From: Burkholderiaceae bacterium
Lineage (GTDB): Bacteria > Pseudomonadota > Gammaproteobacteria > Burkholderiales > Burkholderiaceae_B
Reading direction: 5' to 3'
Length of the DNA: 64,000 bases
NCBI GenBank assembly: GCA_030728985.1
Contig: JANQYI010000011.1
Span: 1-64,000, forward strand
The position numbers were made by a program, and so were the translations under genes. This document shows positions 9,598 through 17,843 of this stretch, in pieces. Position 1 is the stretch's first letter. Every line of letters begins with the position of its first letter. The notes under the pieces were generated by a model that searched no databases, was not told the DNA's origin, and was given only the letters and a program-made list of their open reading frames with translations.

Positions 9598-10242
9598 CTA
9601 ATCAACCATTTTTTTAAGACCCTTGGCGATCAGAAAAGTTTCAGAGGATCGGTCCCGCGACGCTTTGGGTTTGCGTTCGACGACACGCTTGAAGTGCCGT
9701 TTGAACGATTCGACAACCTGAGAAAATCCACGCCCGTGAAAAGCTTTAACAATCAGCGCACCTTCTGGCTTGAGGTGCATAAGCGAAAATTCAAGGGCCA
9801 AGTCGATCACAATTTGAATTCGAGCGGCATCTGCCATCCCCACGCCAGATAAATTAGGTGCCATATCCGACATTACCAAATCCACCTTAGTGCCTTCCAG
9901 CATTTTATTCAACGTGTCGAGCACCTCATCTTCACTAAAGTCGCCCTGAATGAACTCGACGTTCGCGATCGGCTCCATCGGCAAGAGATCCAGTGCGATG
10001 ATGCGTCCGTCCAGGACACCGGCTTTACCCACCAACCTTTCACGGGCGACCTGCGACCAACTGCCCGGCGCCGCACCCAGATCGACAATCACATTTCCCC
10101 GTCGCATCAGCTTCTCTGCGTCCAGGATTTCGGTTAATTTGAACGCCGCACGCGCTCGGTAGCCTTTTTGTGTGGCTAATTTGACGAACGGGTCGTTGAT
10201 GTGTTGCATCACCCATTCTTTTGAAAATTTGTTTTTGGCCAT
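9598..10242 (-). CDS. rlmE: 23S rRNA (uridine-2552-2'-O) methyltransferase RlmE (FtsJ/RrmJ)
   Basis: Heat-shock methyltransferase that modifies U2552 in the ribosomal A loop using S-adenosylmethionine. The start is the ATG giving [20 protein letters not shown] (214 residues), matching family length; the frame continues further upstream without similarity. [14 protein letters not shown] (about 53-66) is the SAM-binding loop. The K-D-K-E catalytic tetrad is visible as Lys35, Asp126 ([10 protein letters not shown]), Lys166 ([10 protein letters not shown]) and Glu201. It is divergent from yhbY with only 18 bp between start codons. ftsH follows 200 bp downstream; I see no clear terminator in that gap. 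Confidence 0.95.
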   Translation of the reverse strand: MAKNKFSKEWVMQHINDPFVKLATQKGYRARAAFKLTEILDAEKLMRRGNVIVDLGAAPGSWSQVARERLVGKAGVLDGRIIALDLLPMEPIANVEFIQGDFSEDEVLDTLNKMLEGTKVDLVMSDMAPNLSGVGMADAARIQIVIDLALEFSLMHLKPEGALIVKAFHGRGFSQVVESFKRHFKRVVERKPKASRDRSSETFLIAKGLKKMVD

Positions 10243-10260
10243 TCCCGTACAATCTACCTT

Positions 10261-10866
10261 ATGACTATTATGGAACTTACCCCACGCGAACGCAGCGCCC
10301 TTCGTGCTGCTGCTCATCCACTGCGCCCTGTTGTCCTGATTGGTGACAAGGGTCTGACTGAGGCAGTCCTCAAAGAAATCGACATGAGCCTGTCGGCCCA
10401 CGAGCTTATTAAAGTCCGCGCCGGATCAGCGGATCGAGAGGCGCGCGATGACATGCTCAATTCGATCTGCGAGACGCTTTCCTGCGCCGCCGTGCATCAT
10501 TTGGGCAAAATGCTGATTTTGTATCGCTATGGCGCCAAAGGCACCTACCTCAAAACCACTCCCGAACCCGTCTCACCTGCAAAACGCAAACCCTCCGAAC
10601 CCCACACACCTAAAAAGCTCGCCGCCGAGGGTAAAAAGGTTGAAAAGCCAACTCGCCGAACGCGCGCAGAACGCGATAGTGATGTGGATCTGGATCGTCC
10701 GCGCGTCTTTTCAGGAGACCGTCCGGCGCGCCCCAGCACGCGCCCCTCGGGTGCTAAGGATACCGCACATGGGATTCCGCGTCGCAGCTCGCTGTCATTG
10801 CGGGCAGGTGCGCGGCGTGGCGCCCCTGGACTCTCTTCCCGCAAGCGACCTGCTCCTAAGCAATAA
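10261..10866 (+). CDS. yhbY: YhbY/CRM-domain RNA-binding protein with basic C-terminal extension
   Basis: The N-terminal ~95 residues are a complete YhbY (CRM) domain, an RNA-binding fold associated with the large ribosomal subunit. Visible blocks are [35 protein letters not shown] and HELIKVR, with GKMLILYR closing the domain. After residue ~100 comes about 100 residues rich in Arg, Lys, Pro and Ser with no recognisable domain, probably a disordered nucleic-acid-binding tail. E. coli YhbY lacks it. A TACAAT -10-like box lies just upstream at 10248-10253. An internal ATG three codons in (MELTPRER) is an alternative start. The gene is divergent from rlmE. Confidence 0.88.
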   Translation: MTIMELTPRERSALRAAAHPLRPVVLIGDKGLTEAVLKEIDMSLSAHELIKVRAGSADREARDDMLNSICETLSCAAVHHLGKMLILYRYGAKGTYLKTTPEPVSPAKRKPSEPHTPKKLAAEGKKVEKPTRRTRAERDSDVDLDRPRVFSGDRPARPSTRPSGAKDTAHGIPRRSSLSLRAGARRGAPGLSSRKRPAPKQ

Positions 10867-10905
10867 AGACGCTCCCGTTAGGACACTGAGTCGCCAAACA
10901 CGCAT

Positions 10906-10927
10906 GCGTTAAATTCATTTTTAACGC
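10906..10927. terminator. hairpin between convergent yhbY and greA
   Basis: GCGTTAAA and TTTAACGC pair perfectly (8 bp, six-base loop) in the 82-bp gap between the two stop codons. No long T run follows on either strand, so it is at best a weak bidirectional terminator. Confidence 0.35.
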
Positions 10928-10948
10928 TTACACAGCAAAAAGCATGCA

Positions 10949-11425
10949 TCAGAGATATTTGATGCTGATAATTTCAAACTCGCGAATACCGGAGGGCGCC
11001 TGCACTTGCACGACGTCACCTTCGTACTTGCCAATCAGGGCTCTGGCCACCGGACTCGAAACCGAAATTAAATTGGCACGGATGTCGGCCTCAACGTCGC
11101 CTACGATCTGGTAGGTCACCTTGTCGCCGGACTCAAGGTCCTCGATCTCGACAGTCGAACCAAACACAGCACGGCCATCGGCATCGATCGTGCTCGGATC
11201 GATCAGTTGCGCATTGGAAAGCGTGCCATCGAGTTCGCTGATGCGACCCTCGATAAAGCCCTGACGTTCACGCGCCGCATCGTACTCGGCGTTTTCCGAT
11301 AAATCGCCCTGAGCGCGCGCCTCGGCAATCGCATTAATGACGGCGGGACGTTCAACGTGCTTGAGGCGATGCAGCTCAGCTTGCAAGCGCTCGGCCCCGC
11401 GCACAGTAAGAGGAATAGTGGCCAT
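10949..11425 (-). CDS. greA: transcription elongation factor GreA
   Basis: Binds the secondary channel of RNA polymerase and stimulates cleavage of backtracked RNA. The 158-residue product has the N-terminal coiled coil with the family motif AEARAQGDLSENAEYDAARERQ; the acidic tip residues of the DLSENAEY loop are present. The C-terminal FKBP-like domain has GDKVTYQIVG and SSPVARALIGKYEGD. Length is exactly as expected. A strong terminator-like hairpin sits only 11 bases before the start codon, with a candidate promoter upstream of it, suggesting control in the leader. Confidence 0.97.
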   Translation of the reverse strand: MATIPLTVRGAERLQAELHRLKHVERPAVINAIAEARAQGDLSENAEYDAARERQGFIEGRISELDGTLSNAQLIDPSTIDADGRAVFGSTVEIEDLESGDKVTYQIVGDVEADIRANLISVSSPVARALIGKYEGDVVQVQAPSGIREFEIISIKYL

Positions 11426-11436
11426 CGTATTTTCCC

Positions 11437-11472
11437 AAAAAACAAAACCCCGGATCGATGCGAGGCCGGGGT
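11437..11472 (-). terminator. rho-independent terminator in the greA leader
   Basis: On the minus strand ACCCCGG and CCGGGGT form a 7-bp GC-rich stem with a 12-base loop, followed directly by TTTTGTTTTTT. The U tract ends 11 bases before the greA ATG. It can end transcripts coming from the liv genes (livF stops 72 bp upstream), but its position makes it equally a leader attenuator for greA. Confidence 0.8.
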
Positions 11473-11487
11473 GGTGATTAAGACTCT

Positions 11488-11516
11488 ATTGTGGTCAAAG
11501 TTGTCGGTAAATGCAA
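11488..11516 (-). promoter_or_regulatory. candidate greA promoter
   Basis: On the minus strand TTGCAT and CACAAT are separated by 17 bp. Transcription would start near 11481, so the leader RNA would be about 55 bases and consist almost wholly of the terminator hairpin. Both boxes are imperfect (3/6 and 4/6). Confidence 0.4.
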
Positions 11517-11543
11517 GCCTCAAAAAAAGAAATCAGACTAGAT

Positions 11544-12296
11544 TCATAGCGAAAGGTAGTCTTGCTTGAGCTGAGATTGCTGATCCAACTCAGCAAACGT
11601 GCCTGAAAAACGGACATGTCCTTTTTCTAGCACATAGACTCTATCGCAAACCAAACGTGCAAAGTGCACATTTTGTTCAGACAAAAGAATACTAACCCCC
11701 TGTTTTTTGAGGGCCAGAATCATCTGCACCATTTGCTCAACGATGATGGGCGCCACGCCCTCGGAGGGTTCGTCTAACAAGACAAGATAAGGATTGCCCA
11801 TCAAGGTGCGGGCAACGGTGAGCATTTGCTGTTCTCCTCCACTCATTTTACTGCCGAGGCGTTGCGGCATCTGCGCCAAGTTCGGAAACAGACCGAACAG
11901 TTGTTCGATGCTCCACGCGGGCGCGGGCGTACCATCAGGCCAGCGACGGGAGGGTTGACGACCGACGGCGAGATTTTCCAACACGGTGAGATCTGTAAAG
12001 ATGCGCCGATCTTCGGGAACAAAACCTAGGCCTAGCGAAGCAATCTGATAAGGCGCAAAACGAGAAATATCATGCCCCATGAAGCGCACTTGCCCTTCTC
12101 TTTTGTCCAATAGACCCATCAGACTTTTTATCGTCGTCGATTTGCCCGCGCCATTGCGCCCCATCAGGGCCACCACCTCACCTTGGTTGACCTGCAGATC
12201 GACCTCAAACAAGATGCGCGCCGCGCCATACCAGGCGCTTAAACCTTCGGCGCGCAAAAGTGTCGACTCGGGCATGCTTGACCGTGACTCAGTCAT
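11544..12296 (-). CDS. livF: branched-chain amino acid-type ABC transporter ATPase LivF
   Basis: Cytoplasmic ATPase of a HAAT/Liv-family importer. With the ATG at 12296 (MTESRSSMPESTLLRAEGL) it is 250 residues. It has Walker A GRNGAGKST, the ABC signature MSGGEQQMLTVARTLMG, Walker B LVLLDEPSEGVAP and the LivF-type LLSEQNVHFARLVCDRVYVLEKG. The start overlaps the livG stop by 8 bp, so translation is probably coupled. A second ATG seven codons in is possible. It is the last gene of a leftward livK-livHM-livG-livF operon. The substrate is unknown; this family also carries amides, urea and carboxylic acids. Confidence 0.93.
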   Translation of the reverse strand: MTESRSSMPESTLLRAEGLSAWYGAARILFEVDLQVNQGEVVALMGRNGAGKSTTIKSLMGLLDKREGQVRFMGHDISRFAPYQIASLGLGFVPEDRRIFTDLTVLENLAVGRQPSRRWPDGTPAPAWSIEQLFGLFPNLAQMPQRLGSKMSGGEQQMLTVARTLMGNPYLVLLDEPSEGVAPIIVEQMVQMILALKKQGVSILLSEQNVHFARLVCDRVYVLEKGHVRFSGTFAELDQQSQLKQDYLSL

Positions 12297-13056
12297 GCTC
12301 ACCCCCAGAAAAAGTGGTGCCAGAACCAAAATATACCTCTTGGACGAGCGGATCGCTTCGAACCTGCGCGGGGGTGCCTCGTGCAATCAGACGCCCTCTA
12401 GCCAACACGATCACGCGATCAGCAAAAGCAAACACCACGTCCATGCTGTGTTCGGTAAATAAAACAGCGATACTTTGTTCGACCACCAAACGTTTGGTGA
12501 GCGCCATCAAGGCATGGCGTTCCTCGGGCGCCATGCCCGCGGTCGGTTCGTCCATTAACAAGAGTTTCGGCTCATTGGCCAGGGCCATTGCGAGCTCGAT
12601 GCGTTTGACGTCGCCATAGGCCAACGCACTGCAAGCGCAATCGGCTTGTTCGGACATCCCCACTTGCTCGAGCAAAGCACCAGCCCGATCCAGAGCAAAG
12701 TCTCGCGCCGGCTTCAAAAAGGATAACAAGCGACGATGATGCGAGAGCAAGGCCATCTGCACATTTTCAATCGCAGTTAGCGAAGCAAAGGTTTCGGCGA
12801 TCTGAAACGTCCGTCCCACACCAAAACGCCAGATCTCGCGCGGTGCCTTGCCAAGTAGTTCTTGGCCCGATAGCACAACCGAGCCGCGATCCGCGCGCAA
12901 CTGTCCGTTAATCATATTGAAGGTCGTGGTTTTTCCCGCGCCATTTGGACCAATCATCGCCAAGAGCTCGCCCGGTTGAATGGAAAAACTCACGTCATCC
13001 ACGGCGGCAAGACCGCCAAACGATTTACCGAGATCCTTCACGACCAGCAAACTCAT
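12289..13056 (-). CDS. livG: branched-chain amino acid-type ABC transporter ATPase LivG
   Basis: Second ATPase of the importer, 255 residues from the ATG giving MSLLVVKDLGKSFGGLAAVDD. It has Walker A GPNGAGKTTTFNMI, FGVGRTFQIAETFASLT (LivG-type Q-loop area), a degenerate ABC signature LAYGDVKRIELAMALA, Walker B LLLMDEPTAGMAP and the H-loop FTEHSMDVVFAFADR. The start overlaps the stop of the fused permease gene by 4 bp (ATGA). The family ending DPLVQEVYFGSGT is extended by about ten residues that overlap livF. Confidence 0.93.
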   Translation of the reverse strand: MSLLVVKDLGKSFGGLAAVDDVSFSIQPGELLAMIGPNGAGKTTTFNMINGQLRADRGSVVLSGQELLGKAPREIWRFGVGRTFQIAETFASLTAIENVQMALLSHHRRLLSFLKPARDFALDRAGALLEQVGMSEQADCACSALAYGDVKRIELAMALANEPKLLLMDEPTAGMAPEERHALMALTKRLVVEQSIAVLFTEHSMDVVFAFADRVIVLARGRLIARGTPAQVRSDPLVQEVYFGSGTTFSGGEHD

Positions 13057-14933
13057 CGCGCGCCCCGGACAAAAAGGCGGCGGGCCGCACCAGCGATCCC
13101 CTCGGGAAACAGCAGCACCAACAACAAAATAATGCCGCCAAGCATGGCTCGCCAATATTCCGTGTTGCGCGCGACAGTATCGTGCAGCCAGGTAAAGCTC
13201 AAGGCACCGACCAGGGGACCCGCCAGGGTCTGAATGCCGCCCAGCAACACCATCACCAGTCCATCGACTGACTTGCTGACGTGCAACACCTCTGGGGAAA
13301 TACTGCCCTTGGAAAAAGCGAACAAGGCGCCCGCCAAACCCGCGATCCCCCCTGCGATTATGAAGGCGAGCCATTGCAAGCGTTTGGTATCGATCCCGAT
13401 CGCATCCGCGCGCAACACCGAGTCCCGCGCAGCGCGCATGGCATACCCAAAAGGCGCATGCAGCATGCGACGCAGCAACCATACGGCAGCGACCACCAAC
13501 GCCAATGTCAGCCAGTAATAGTGCTGCTTGTCGGCCAACCATTGCGCCGGCCACACACCGGTCAAACCATTGCTGCCGCCGGTAAAACCATCCCATTGAA
13601 ATACCACGGCCCAGGTGATCTGCGCGAAAGCAAGCGTAAGCATCGCAAGATACACCCCAGATAAACGCACGCTAAACCAACCAAACAAAGCGGCGCCAAG
13701 GACGGCAACGACGGGGGCGAGCAAGAGCGCCCCTTCCATCGGGATACCCGCATATTTCAACAAGAGTGCGGCACCATATGCGCCCAGACCAAAATACGCG
13801 GCATGTCCAAAGGAGTGCATGCCGGCAGGCCCCATGATGAAGTGCAAACTCGCGGCAAAGAGCGCGGCCACAAGCAAATCGATACTCAAGATCGTGACAT
13901 AAGGCGAAGACTGCGTCAGCCAGGGCAGTACGATTAAAAAGGCAATCAACGCCACCCAAAACCTCAGGCTCCAGATCCCGGCTGCGCGCAGGGGTGGTTC
14001 GATATGACCTGCATGGCGAGCAGGCGGCTGTGGACGCCCGAAAATCCCCCAAGGCCTGAGCATCAAGACCGTCGCCATCACTAGAAACTCGACCACCAGT
14101 GTCAGTTTAGAAAAAGAAATCTCCACACCAAAAATCGTCACCATCCCTAACCAGATGCAGATCGCTTTGATTTCAGCGATCAGTAACGCCGCCACAAAGG
14201 CGCCCGGGATCGAACCCATGCCGCCCACCACCACCACCACGAAAGCCGCGCCGATGATGTTGAGATCCATTTCAAGGCTGGCGGGTTCGCGCGGCAATTG
14301 CAACGCGCCGCCCAGACCCGCTAAAAAAGCACCCAAAGCGAACACACTAGTAAATAACCAAGCTTGATTGACACCCAACGCTGCCACCATTTCACGGTCT
14401 TGTGTGGCGGCGCGGACATAGGTTCCCCAGGGTGTTCGTGTCAACAAGAGCCAGAGCAGCCCTAACACGACCGGCCCCAACACAATCAGCAACAAGTCGT
14501 AAGTCGGAAAACTGCGCCCCAGAATCTGTACCGCGGATTTAAAGCCGGGCGCGCGAGGACCGAGCAACTCTTCGGGCCCCCAAAACCACAGCACGGCGTC
14601 TTTAAGCACAAGCACCAGCGCGAAGGTCGCCAGCAACTGAAACAACTCGGGCGCACGGTAAATGCGTCGCATGAGTGTCATTTCAACTAGAGCACCCAGC
14701 ACCCCTACGCAGAGCGCTGCCCCAATAATCGCGGGCCAGAAGCCAATCGTGGCGGAAAACTGTGTGACCAAACTGTAGGCGATATAAATGCCCACCATGT
14801 AAAAAGAACCATGGGCAAAATTGACAATGCGCGTCACACCGAAAATCAACGACAGCCCAGCCGCCACCAAGAACAATGAGGAGGCGCTGGCCAGGCCGTT
14901 TAAAAGTTGAACAATGAAACTTGCAAGATCCAT
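13053..14933 (-). CDS. fused LivH-LivM permease of a branched-chain amino acid-type ABC transporter
   Basis: Inner-membrane permease in which the two normally separate subunits form one 626-residue chain. Residues 1-~300 are LivH-like: LNGLASASSLFLVAAGLSLI, FGVTRIVNFAHGSFYM, ELFQLLATFALVLVLKD and VVVVGGMGSIPGAFVAALL. A short polar linker (GRPQPPARHAGHIEPPLRAA) follows, then a LivM-like half with HFIMGPAGMHSFGHAAYFG, VRLSGVYLAMLTLAFAQITW and the LivM loop RAARDSVLRADAIGIDTKRL. There are no internal stops or restart signals, so it is a genuine fusion. The second Liv system in this window (56.5-58.3 kb) has separate livH and livM. Confidence 0.93.
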   Translation of the reverse strand: MDLASFIVQLLNGLASASSLFLVAAGLSLIFGVTRIVNFAHGSFYMVGIYIAYSLVTQFSATIGFWPAIIGAALCVGVLGALVEMTLMRRIYRAPELFQLLATFALVLVLKDAVLWFWGPEELLGPRAPGFKSAVQILGRSFPTYDLLLIVLGPVVLGLLWLLLTRTPWGTYVRAATQDREMVAALGVNQAWLFTSVFALGAFLAGLGGALQLPREPASLEMDLNIIGAAFVVVVVGGMGSIPGAFVAALLIAEIKAICIWLGMVTIFGVEISFSKLTLVVEFLVMATVLMLRPWGIFGRPQPPARHAGHIEPPLRAAGIWSLRFWVALIAFLIVLPWLTQSSPYVTILSIDLLVAALFAASLHFIMGPAGMHSFGHAAYFGLGAYGAALLLKYAGIPMEGALLLAPVVAVLGAALFGWFSVRLSGVYLAMLTLAFAQITWAVVFQWDGFTGGSNGLTGVWPAQWLADKQHYYWLTLALVVAAVWLLRRMLHAPFGYAMRAARDSVLRADAIGIDTKRLQWLAFIIAGGIAGLAGALFAFSKGSISPEVLHVSKSVDGLVMVLLGGIQTLAGPLVGALSFTWLHDTVARNTEYWRAMLGGIILLLVLLFPEGIAGAARRLFVRGAR

Positions 14934-14951
14934 ACAGTGCTGTGAGCGTTT

Positions 14952-16166
14952 TTAATCCGCCGGTCGAAGCTTTTTAACCTCGGCGGCGGAGGGTAAAAAT
15001 TGAGCGCCATCCATGTAGCGGAAATCCACCATCACACCCTTGCCACCCTCGTTTTTAGTACGACCGACGAAGGCCCCCATGGTCGACTGATGATCCTCAG
15101 GGCGATAAGTGATCGGTCCGAACGGCGTCATCAACTGTAGTCCCTTAAAGGCAGCGATCAAAGCCTCGGTATCAGTACCTTTCGCTTTTTTAATCCCCTC
15201 GGCCAGCGACATGATGGTGCTGTAGCCAATGATCGAACCGAGTCGCGGGTAGTCTTTAAAGCGCGCCTGATAAGCCTTGATGAACGCCTCATGCTCCGGC
15301 GTCTTGATGCCGTACCAAGGGTAGCCCGTGACCAACCAGCCGTTTGGCGTTTCTTCCTTGAGTGGATCGAGGTACTCGGGCTCTCCTGTCAATAAGCTCA
15401 CGACTTCGCGCCCCTTGAATAAACCGCGGGTGTTGCCTTCGCGGACAAACTTTGCAAGATCAGCCCCAAACAGGACGTTGAAAATCGCATCGGGCTTGGC
15501 ATCTGACAAAGCCTGAACCACGCTCCCCGCATCAAGCTTACCCAATGGCGGAGCTTGCTCCGCCACGAACTCAACATCCGGCTGTGCGGCTTTGAGCAGC
15601 GCCTTAAAGGTTGCCGCAGCGGATTGACCGTACTCGTAATTGGGATAAACAATCGCCCAGCGTTTTTTATTCATCGCCGCCGCTTCGGGCACCAACATTG
15701 CCACTTGCATATAGGTAGAAGTGCGCAGACGGAAGGTGTAGCGGTTGCCGTTTTGCCAAACGATCTTGTCGGTCAAGGGCTCGCTGGCGAGAAAAAATAC
15801 TTTTTTCTGTTTAGCGAAATCGGTCAGAGCTAAACCAATATGCGAAAGAAAGGACCCCGTCAGCACGTCCACCTTGTCGCGAGAAATGAGTTCTTCGGCC
15901 ACACGCACGGCGTCGCCTGGGTTGGCATTGTCATCGCGGGTGATCAATTGGACTTTTTTGCCATTGAGTCCACCGGCGGCATTGATCTGCTCGACCGCCA
16001 ACTCCATGCCTTTTTTATAGGGCTCGAGAAAAGCGGGCTGCGCTTTGTAGCTGTTGATTTCACCAATCTTAAGCGTGCCCTGCGCCAGCGCGACAGAGGA
16101 GAACGCCAACACTGCCGTGGTTTGCAACACCAGACGAGTCCATTTAAACGGGGCCTGCATACTCAT
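14952..16166 (-). CDS. periplasmic substrate-binding protein of the first Liv-type ABC transporter
   Basis: 404 residues with a signal peptide ending near ALAQG (about residue 29), then LKIGEINSYKAQPAFLEPYKKGMELAVEQINAAGG, cited here only as the family opening at residues 32-66, and later ITRDDNANPGDAVRVAEELI. This is the type I periplasmic-binding fold of LivK-like proteins. The ATG has AGGAG seven to eight bases upstream. It lies 18 bp before the fused permease gene, and a sigma70-like promoter lies upstream. The ligand cannot be read from the sequence; it is diverged enough that leucine should not be assumed. Confidence 0.88.
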   Translation of the reverse strand: MSMQAPFKWTRLVLQTTAVLAFSSVALAQGTLKIGEINSYKAQPAFLEPYKKGMELAVEQINAAGGLNGKKVQLITRDDNANPGDAVRVAEELISRDKVDVLTGSFLSHIGLALTDFAKQKKVFFLASEPLTDKIVWQNGNRYTFRLRTSTYMQVAMLVPEAAAMNKKRWAIVYPNYEYGQSAAATFKALLKAAQPDVEFVAEQAPPLGKLDAGSVVQALSDAKPDAIFNVLFGADLAKFVREGNTRGLFKGREVVSLLTGEPEYLDPLKEETPNGWLVTGYPWYGIKTPEHEAFIKAYQARFKDYPRLGSIIGYSTIMSLAEGIKKAKGTDTEALIAAFKGLQLMTPFGPITYRPEDHQSTMGAFVGRTKNEGGKGVMVDFRYMDGAQFLPSAAEVKKLRPAD

Positions 16167-16221
16167 GAAATTTGCTCCTACAGCTATTCAACATCTCGAT
16201 CGCGCGTTGTGGCGAATAGCC

Positions 16222-16250
16222 ACTATAGCCTTAGAGACCAAAAACGTTAA
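16222..16250 (-). promoter_or_regulatory. promoter of the first liv operon
   Basis: On the minus strand TTAACG (4/6) and TATAGT (5/6) are separated by exactly 17 bp. The predicted start is near 16215, about 50 bases before the binding-protein ATG. It lies in the 192-bp gap shared with the divergent ferredoxin-NADP reductase gene, for which I see no equally good promoter. Confidence 0.5.
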
Positions 16251-16358
16251 CCAAATTGCACGCAGGGTACGTGTTAACCGTAGATATCCGTCAACTTGGC
16301 GAAGATTTGCCGCCATATTTGTTATAGTTTTTTATTGTCAGACATAAAGAAAATCCGC

Positions 16359-17132
16359 ATGAGTGCCTTTAACGAAGAAAAAGTCCTGAGCGTGCATCAT
16401 TGGACAGATCGCCTCTTTAGTTTTACGACGACGCGTGATCCCTCACTGAGATTTAGTAACGGTCATTTCACCATGATCGGTTTGAGAATCAATGAAAAAC
16501 CCCTCTTACGCGCTTACAGTATTGTGAGCGCCAACTACGAGGAGCATCTGGAGTTCCTGAGCATTAAGGTCGAAGACGGGCCCCTGACCTCGCGTTTACA
16601 GCACATCCAAGTGGGTGACTCGATCATTGTGGGCCGCAAGCCCACCGGCACCCTACTCATTGATTATCTGTTACCCGGCAAGCGTTTGTATATGTTTGCC
16701 TCTGGCACAGGCTTGGCACCTTTTTTGAGCGTCATTCGAGATCCCGAAACATACGAAAAATTCGACGAAGTCGTGCTGGTCCATGCTGTACGCGAAATCG
16801 CCGAGCTCGCTTATCACGACTATTTGACCCAGACGCTGCCACAGCACGAGTTTTTGGGTGAGATGGTCAGCGCGCAACTACGCTACTACCCGACCGTGAC
16901 GCGCGAGACGTATACACATACCGGACGCATCACGACACTCATTGAAAACGGCAAACTTTTTACCGACTTAGGCTTACCAGCACTGGACCGCGAACGAGAC
17001 CGGATCATGATTTGTGGCAGCCCAGGCATGTTACGTGACCTCAAAACCATGCTCGAAGCGCGTGGTTTCAACGAGGGCAATACGACGCGCCCCGGGGACT
17101 TTGTGATTGAAAGGGCTTTCGCTGAACAGTGA
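16359..17132 (+). CDS. fpr: ferredoxin/flavodoxin-NADP+ reductase (Fpr)
   Basis: FAD enzyme that moves electrons between NADPH and ferredoxin or flavodoxin, often linked to oxidative stress defence and Fe-S metabolism. The start is the ATG giving MSAFNEEKVLSVHHWTDRLF (257 residues). The FAD-binding motif is RAYSIVSANYEEHLEF, and the nucleotide-binding loop is FASGTGLAPFLSVIRD. ICGSPGMLRDLKTMLEARGF follows, and the C-terminal segment FVIERAFAEQ is typical of bacterial subclass I Fpr. It stands alone, divergent from the liv operon, and is followed in the same direction by a histidine phosphatase gene. Confidence 0.92.
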   Translation: MSAFNEEKVLSVHHWTDRLFSFTTTRDPSLRFSNGHFTMIGLRINEKPLLRAYSIVSANYEEHLEFLSIKVEDGPLTSRLQHIQVGDSIIVGRKPTGTLLIDYLLPGKRLYMFASGTGLAPFLSVIRDPETYEKFDEVVLVHAVREIAELAYHDYLTQTLPQHEFLGEMVSAQLRYYPTVTRETYTHTGRITTLIENGKLFTDLGLPALDRERDRIMICGSPGMLRDLKTMLEARGFNEGNTTRPGDFVIERAFAEQ

Positions 17133-17186
17133 TTGAGCAGACCCTTTTGAGCGCGCAGTACACTGAAGTCTTTATTTTGAGGATTG

Positions 17187-17843
17187 ATGCACAGCATGAC
17201 TGAAATTTGGTTGGTTCGTCACGGTGAAACACCCTGGAATGTCGAAAGTCGCGTTCAAGGCTGGGAAGATATCGGGCTTAATGAACATGGCATCGAACAA
17301 GCGCACTCTCTGGCGCGCCACATGAAACGCCTGAATGACTCGGGCACGCGCCTAGACGCGATCTACAGCAGCGATCTCAAACGTGCGCAGCACACCGCAA
17401 GCATCGTCGCCGAGTCGATCGGGCTACCACTCGCACTGGAGCCTGGTATTCGCGAGCGTCACTTTGGCGTCCTGCAAGGACTGATCTACAGCGAAATGGA
17501 GCAGCATCAGCCTGAGGCTTACCGCATCTGGCGCAGCCGAGATCCAGATCTGGAGATGCCGGAGGGGGAGTCGCTTGGTTTTTTTCATCGCAGAGTCGTG
17601 GGCGCGATGAACACTCTCGCCGTCAAACATCGTGGCGAGCGGATCATGGTGGTGAGTCATGGTGGCGCGATGGATATCATCTGGCGCCATGCCAGTCAGG
17701 TTGGACTGCAGGCGGATCGCAAAGCGCCCTTGCTCAACGCGAGCCTCAATCGCCTGCGTGTATCTCCAGAGTCATGGCAGATCCTCGGCTGGGGCGAGGT
17801 GGATCACCTCGGTGATGGCTCACAAAACGACGTGACGCCCTAA
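17187..17843 (+). CDS. histidine phosphatase family protein (phosphoglycerate mutase-like)
   Basis: 218 residues of the histidine phosphatase superfamily. The phosphohistidine motif is LVRHGETPWN near the N-terminus; SDLKRAQHTA, the acid Glu in GIRERHFGVLQGL, and the second catalytic His in MVVSHGGAMD are all present. The form resembles cobalamin-alpha-ribazole phosphatase or GpmB-type proteins, most of which are general phosphatases rather than glycolytic mutases, so the substrate is open. GAGG lies just before the ATG at 17187, but the ATG nine bases later (MTEIWLVRHGET) is an equally good start. Its stop overlaps that of the convergent SDR gene by 3 bp. Confidence 0.85.
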   Translation: MHSMTEIWLVRHGETPWNVESRVQGWEDIGLNEHGIEQAHSLARHMKRLNDSGTRLDAIYSSDLKRAQHTASIVAESIGLPLALEPGIRERHFGVLQGLIYSEMEQHQPEAYRIWRSRDPDLEMPEGESLGFFHRRVVGAMNTLAVKHRGERIMVVSHGGAMDIIWRHASQVGLQADRKAPLLNASLNRLRVSPESWQILGWGEVDHLGDGSQNDVTP

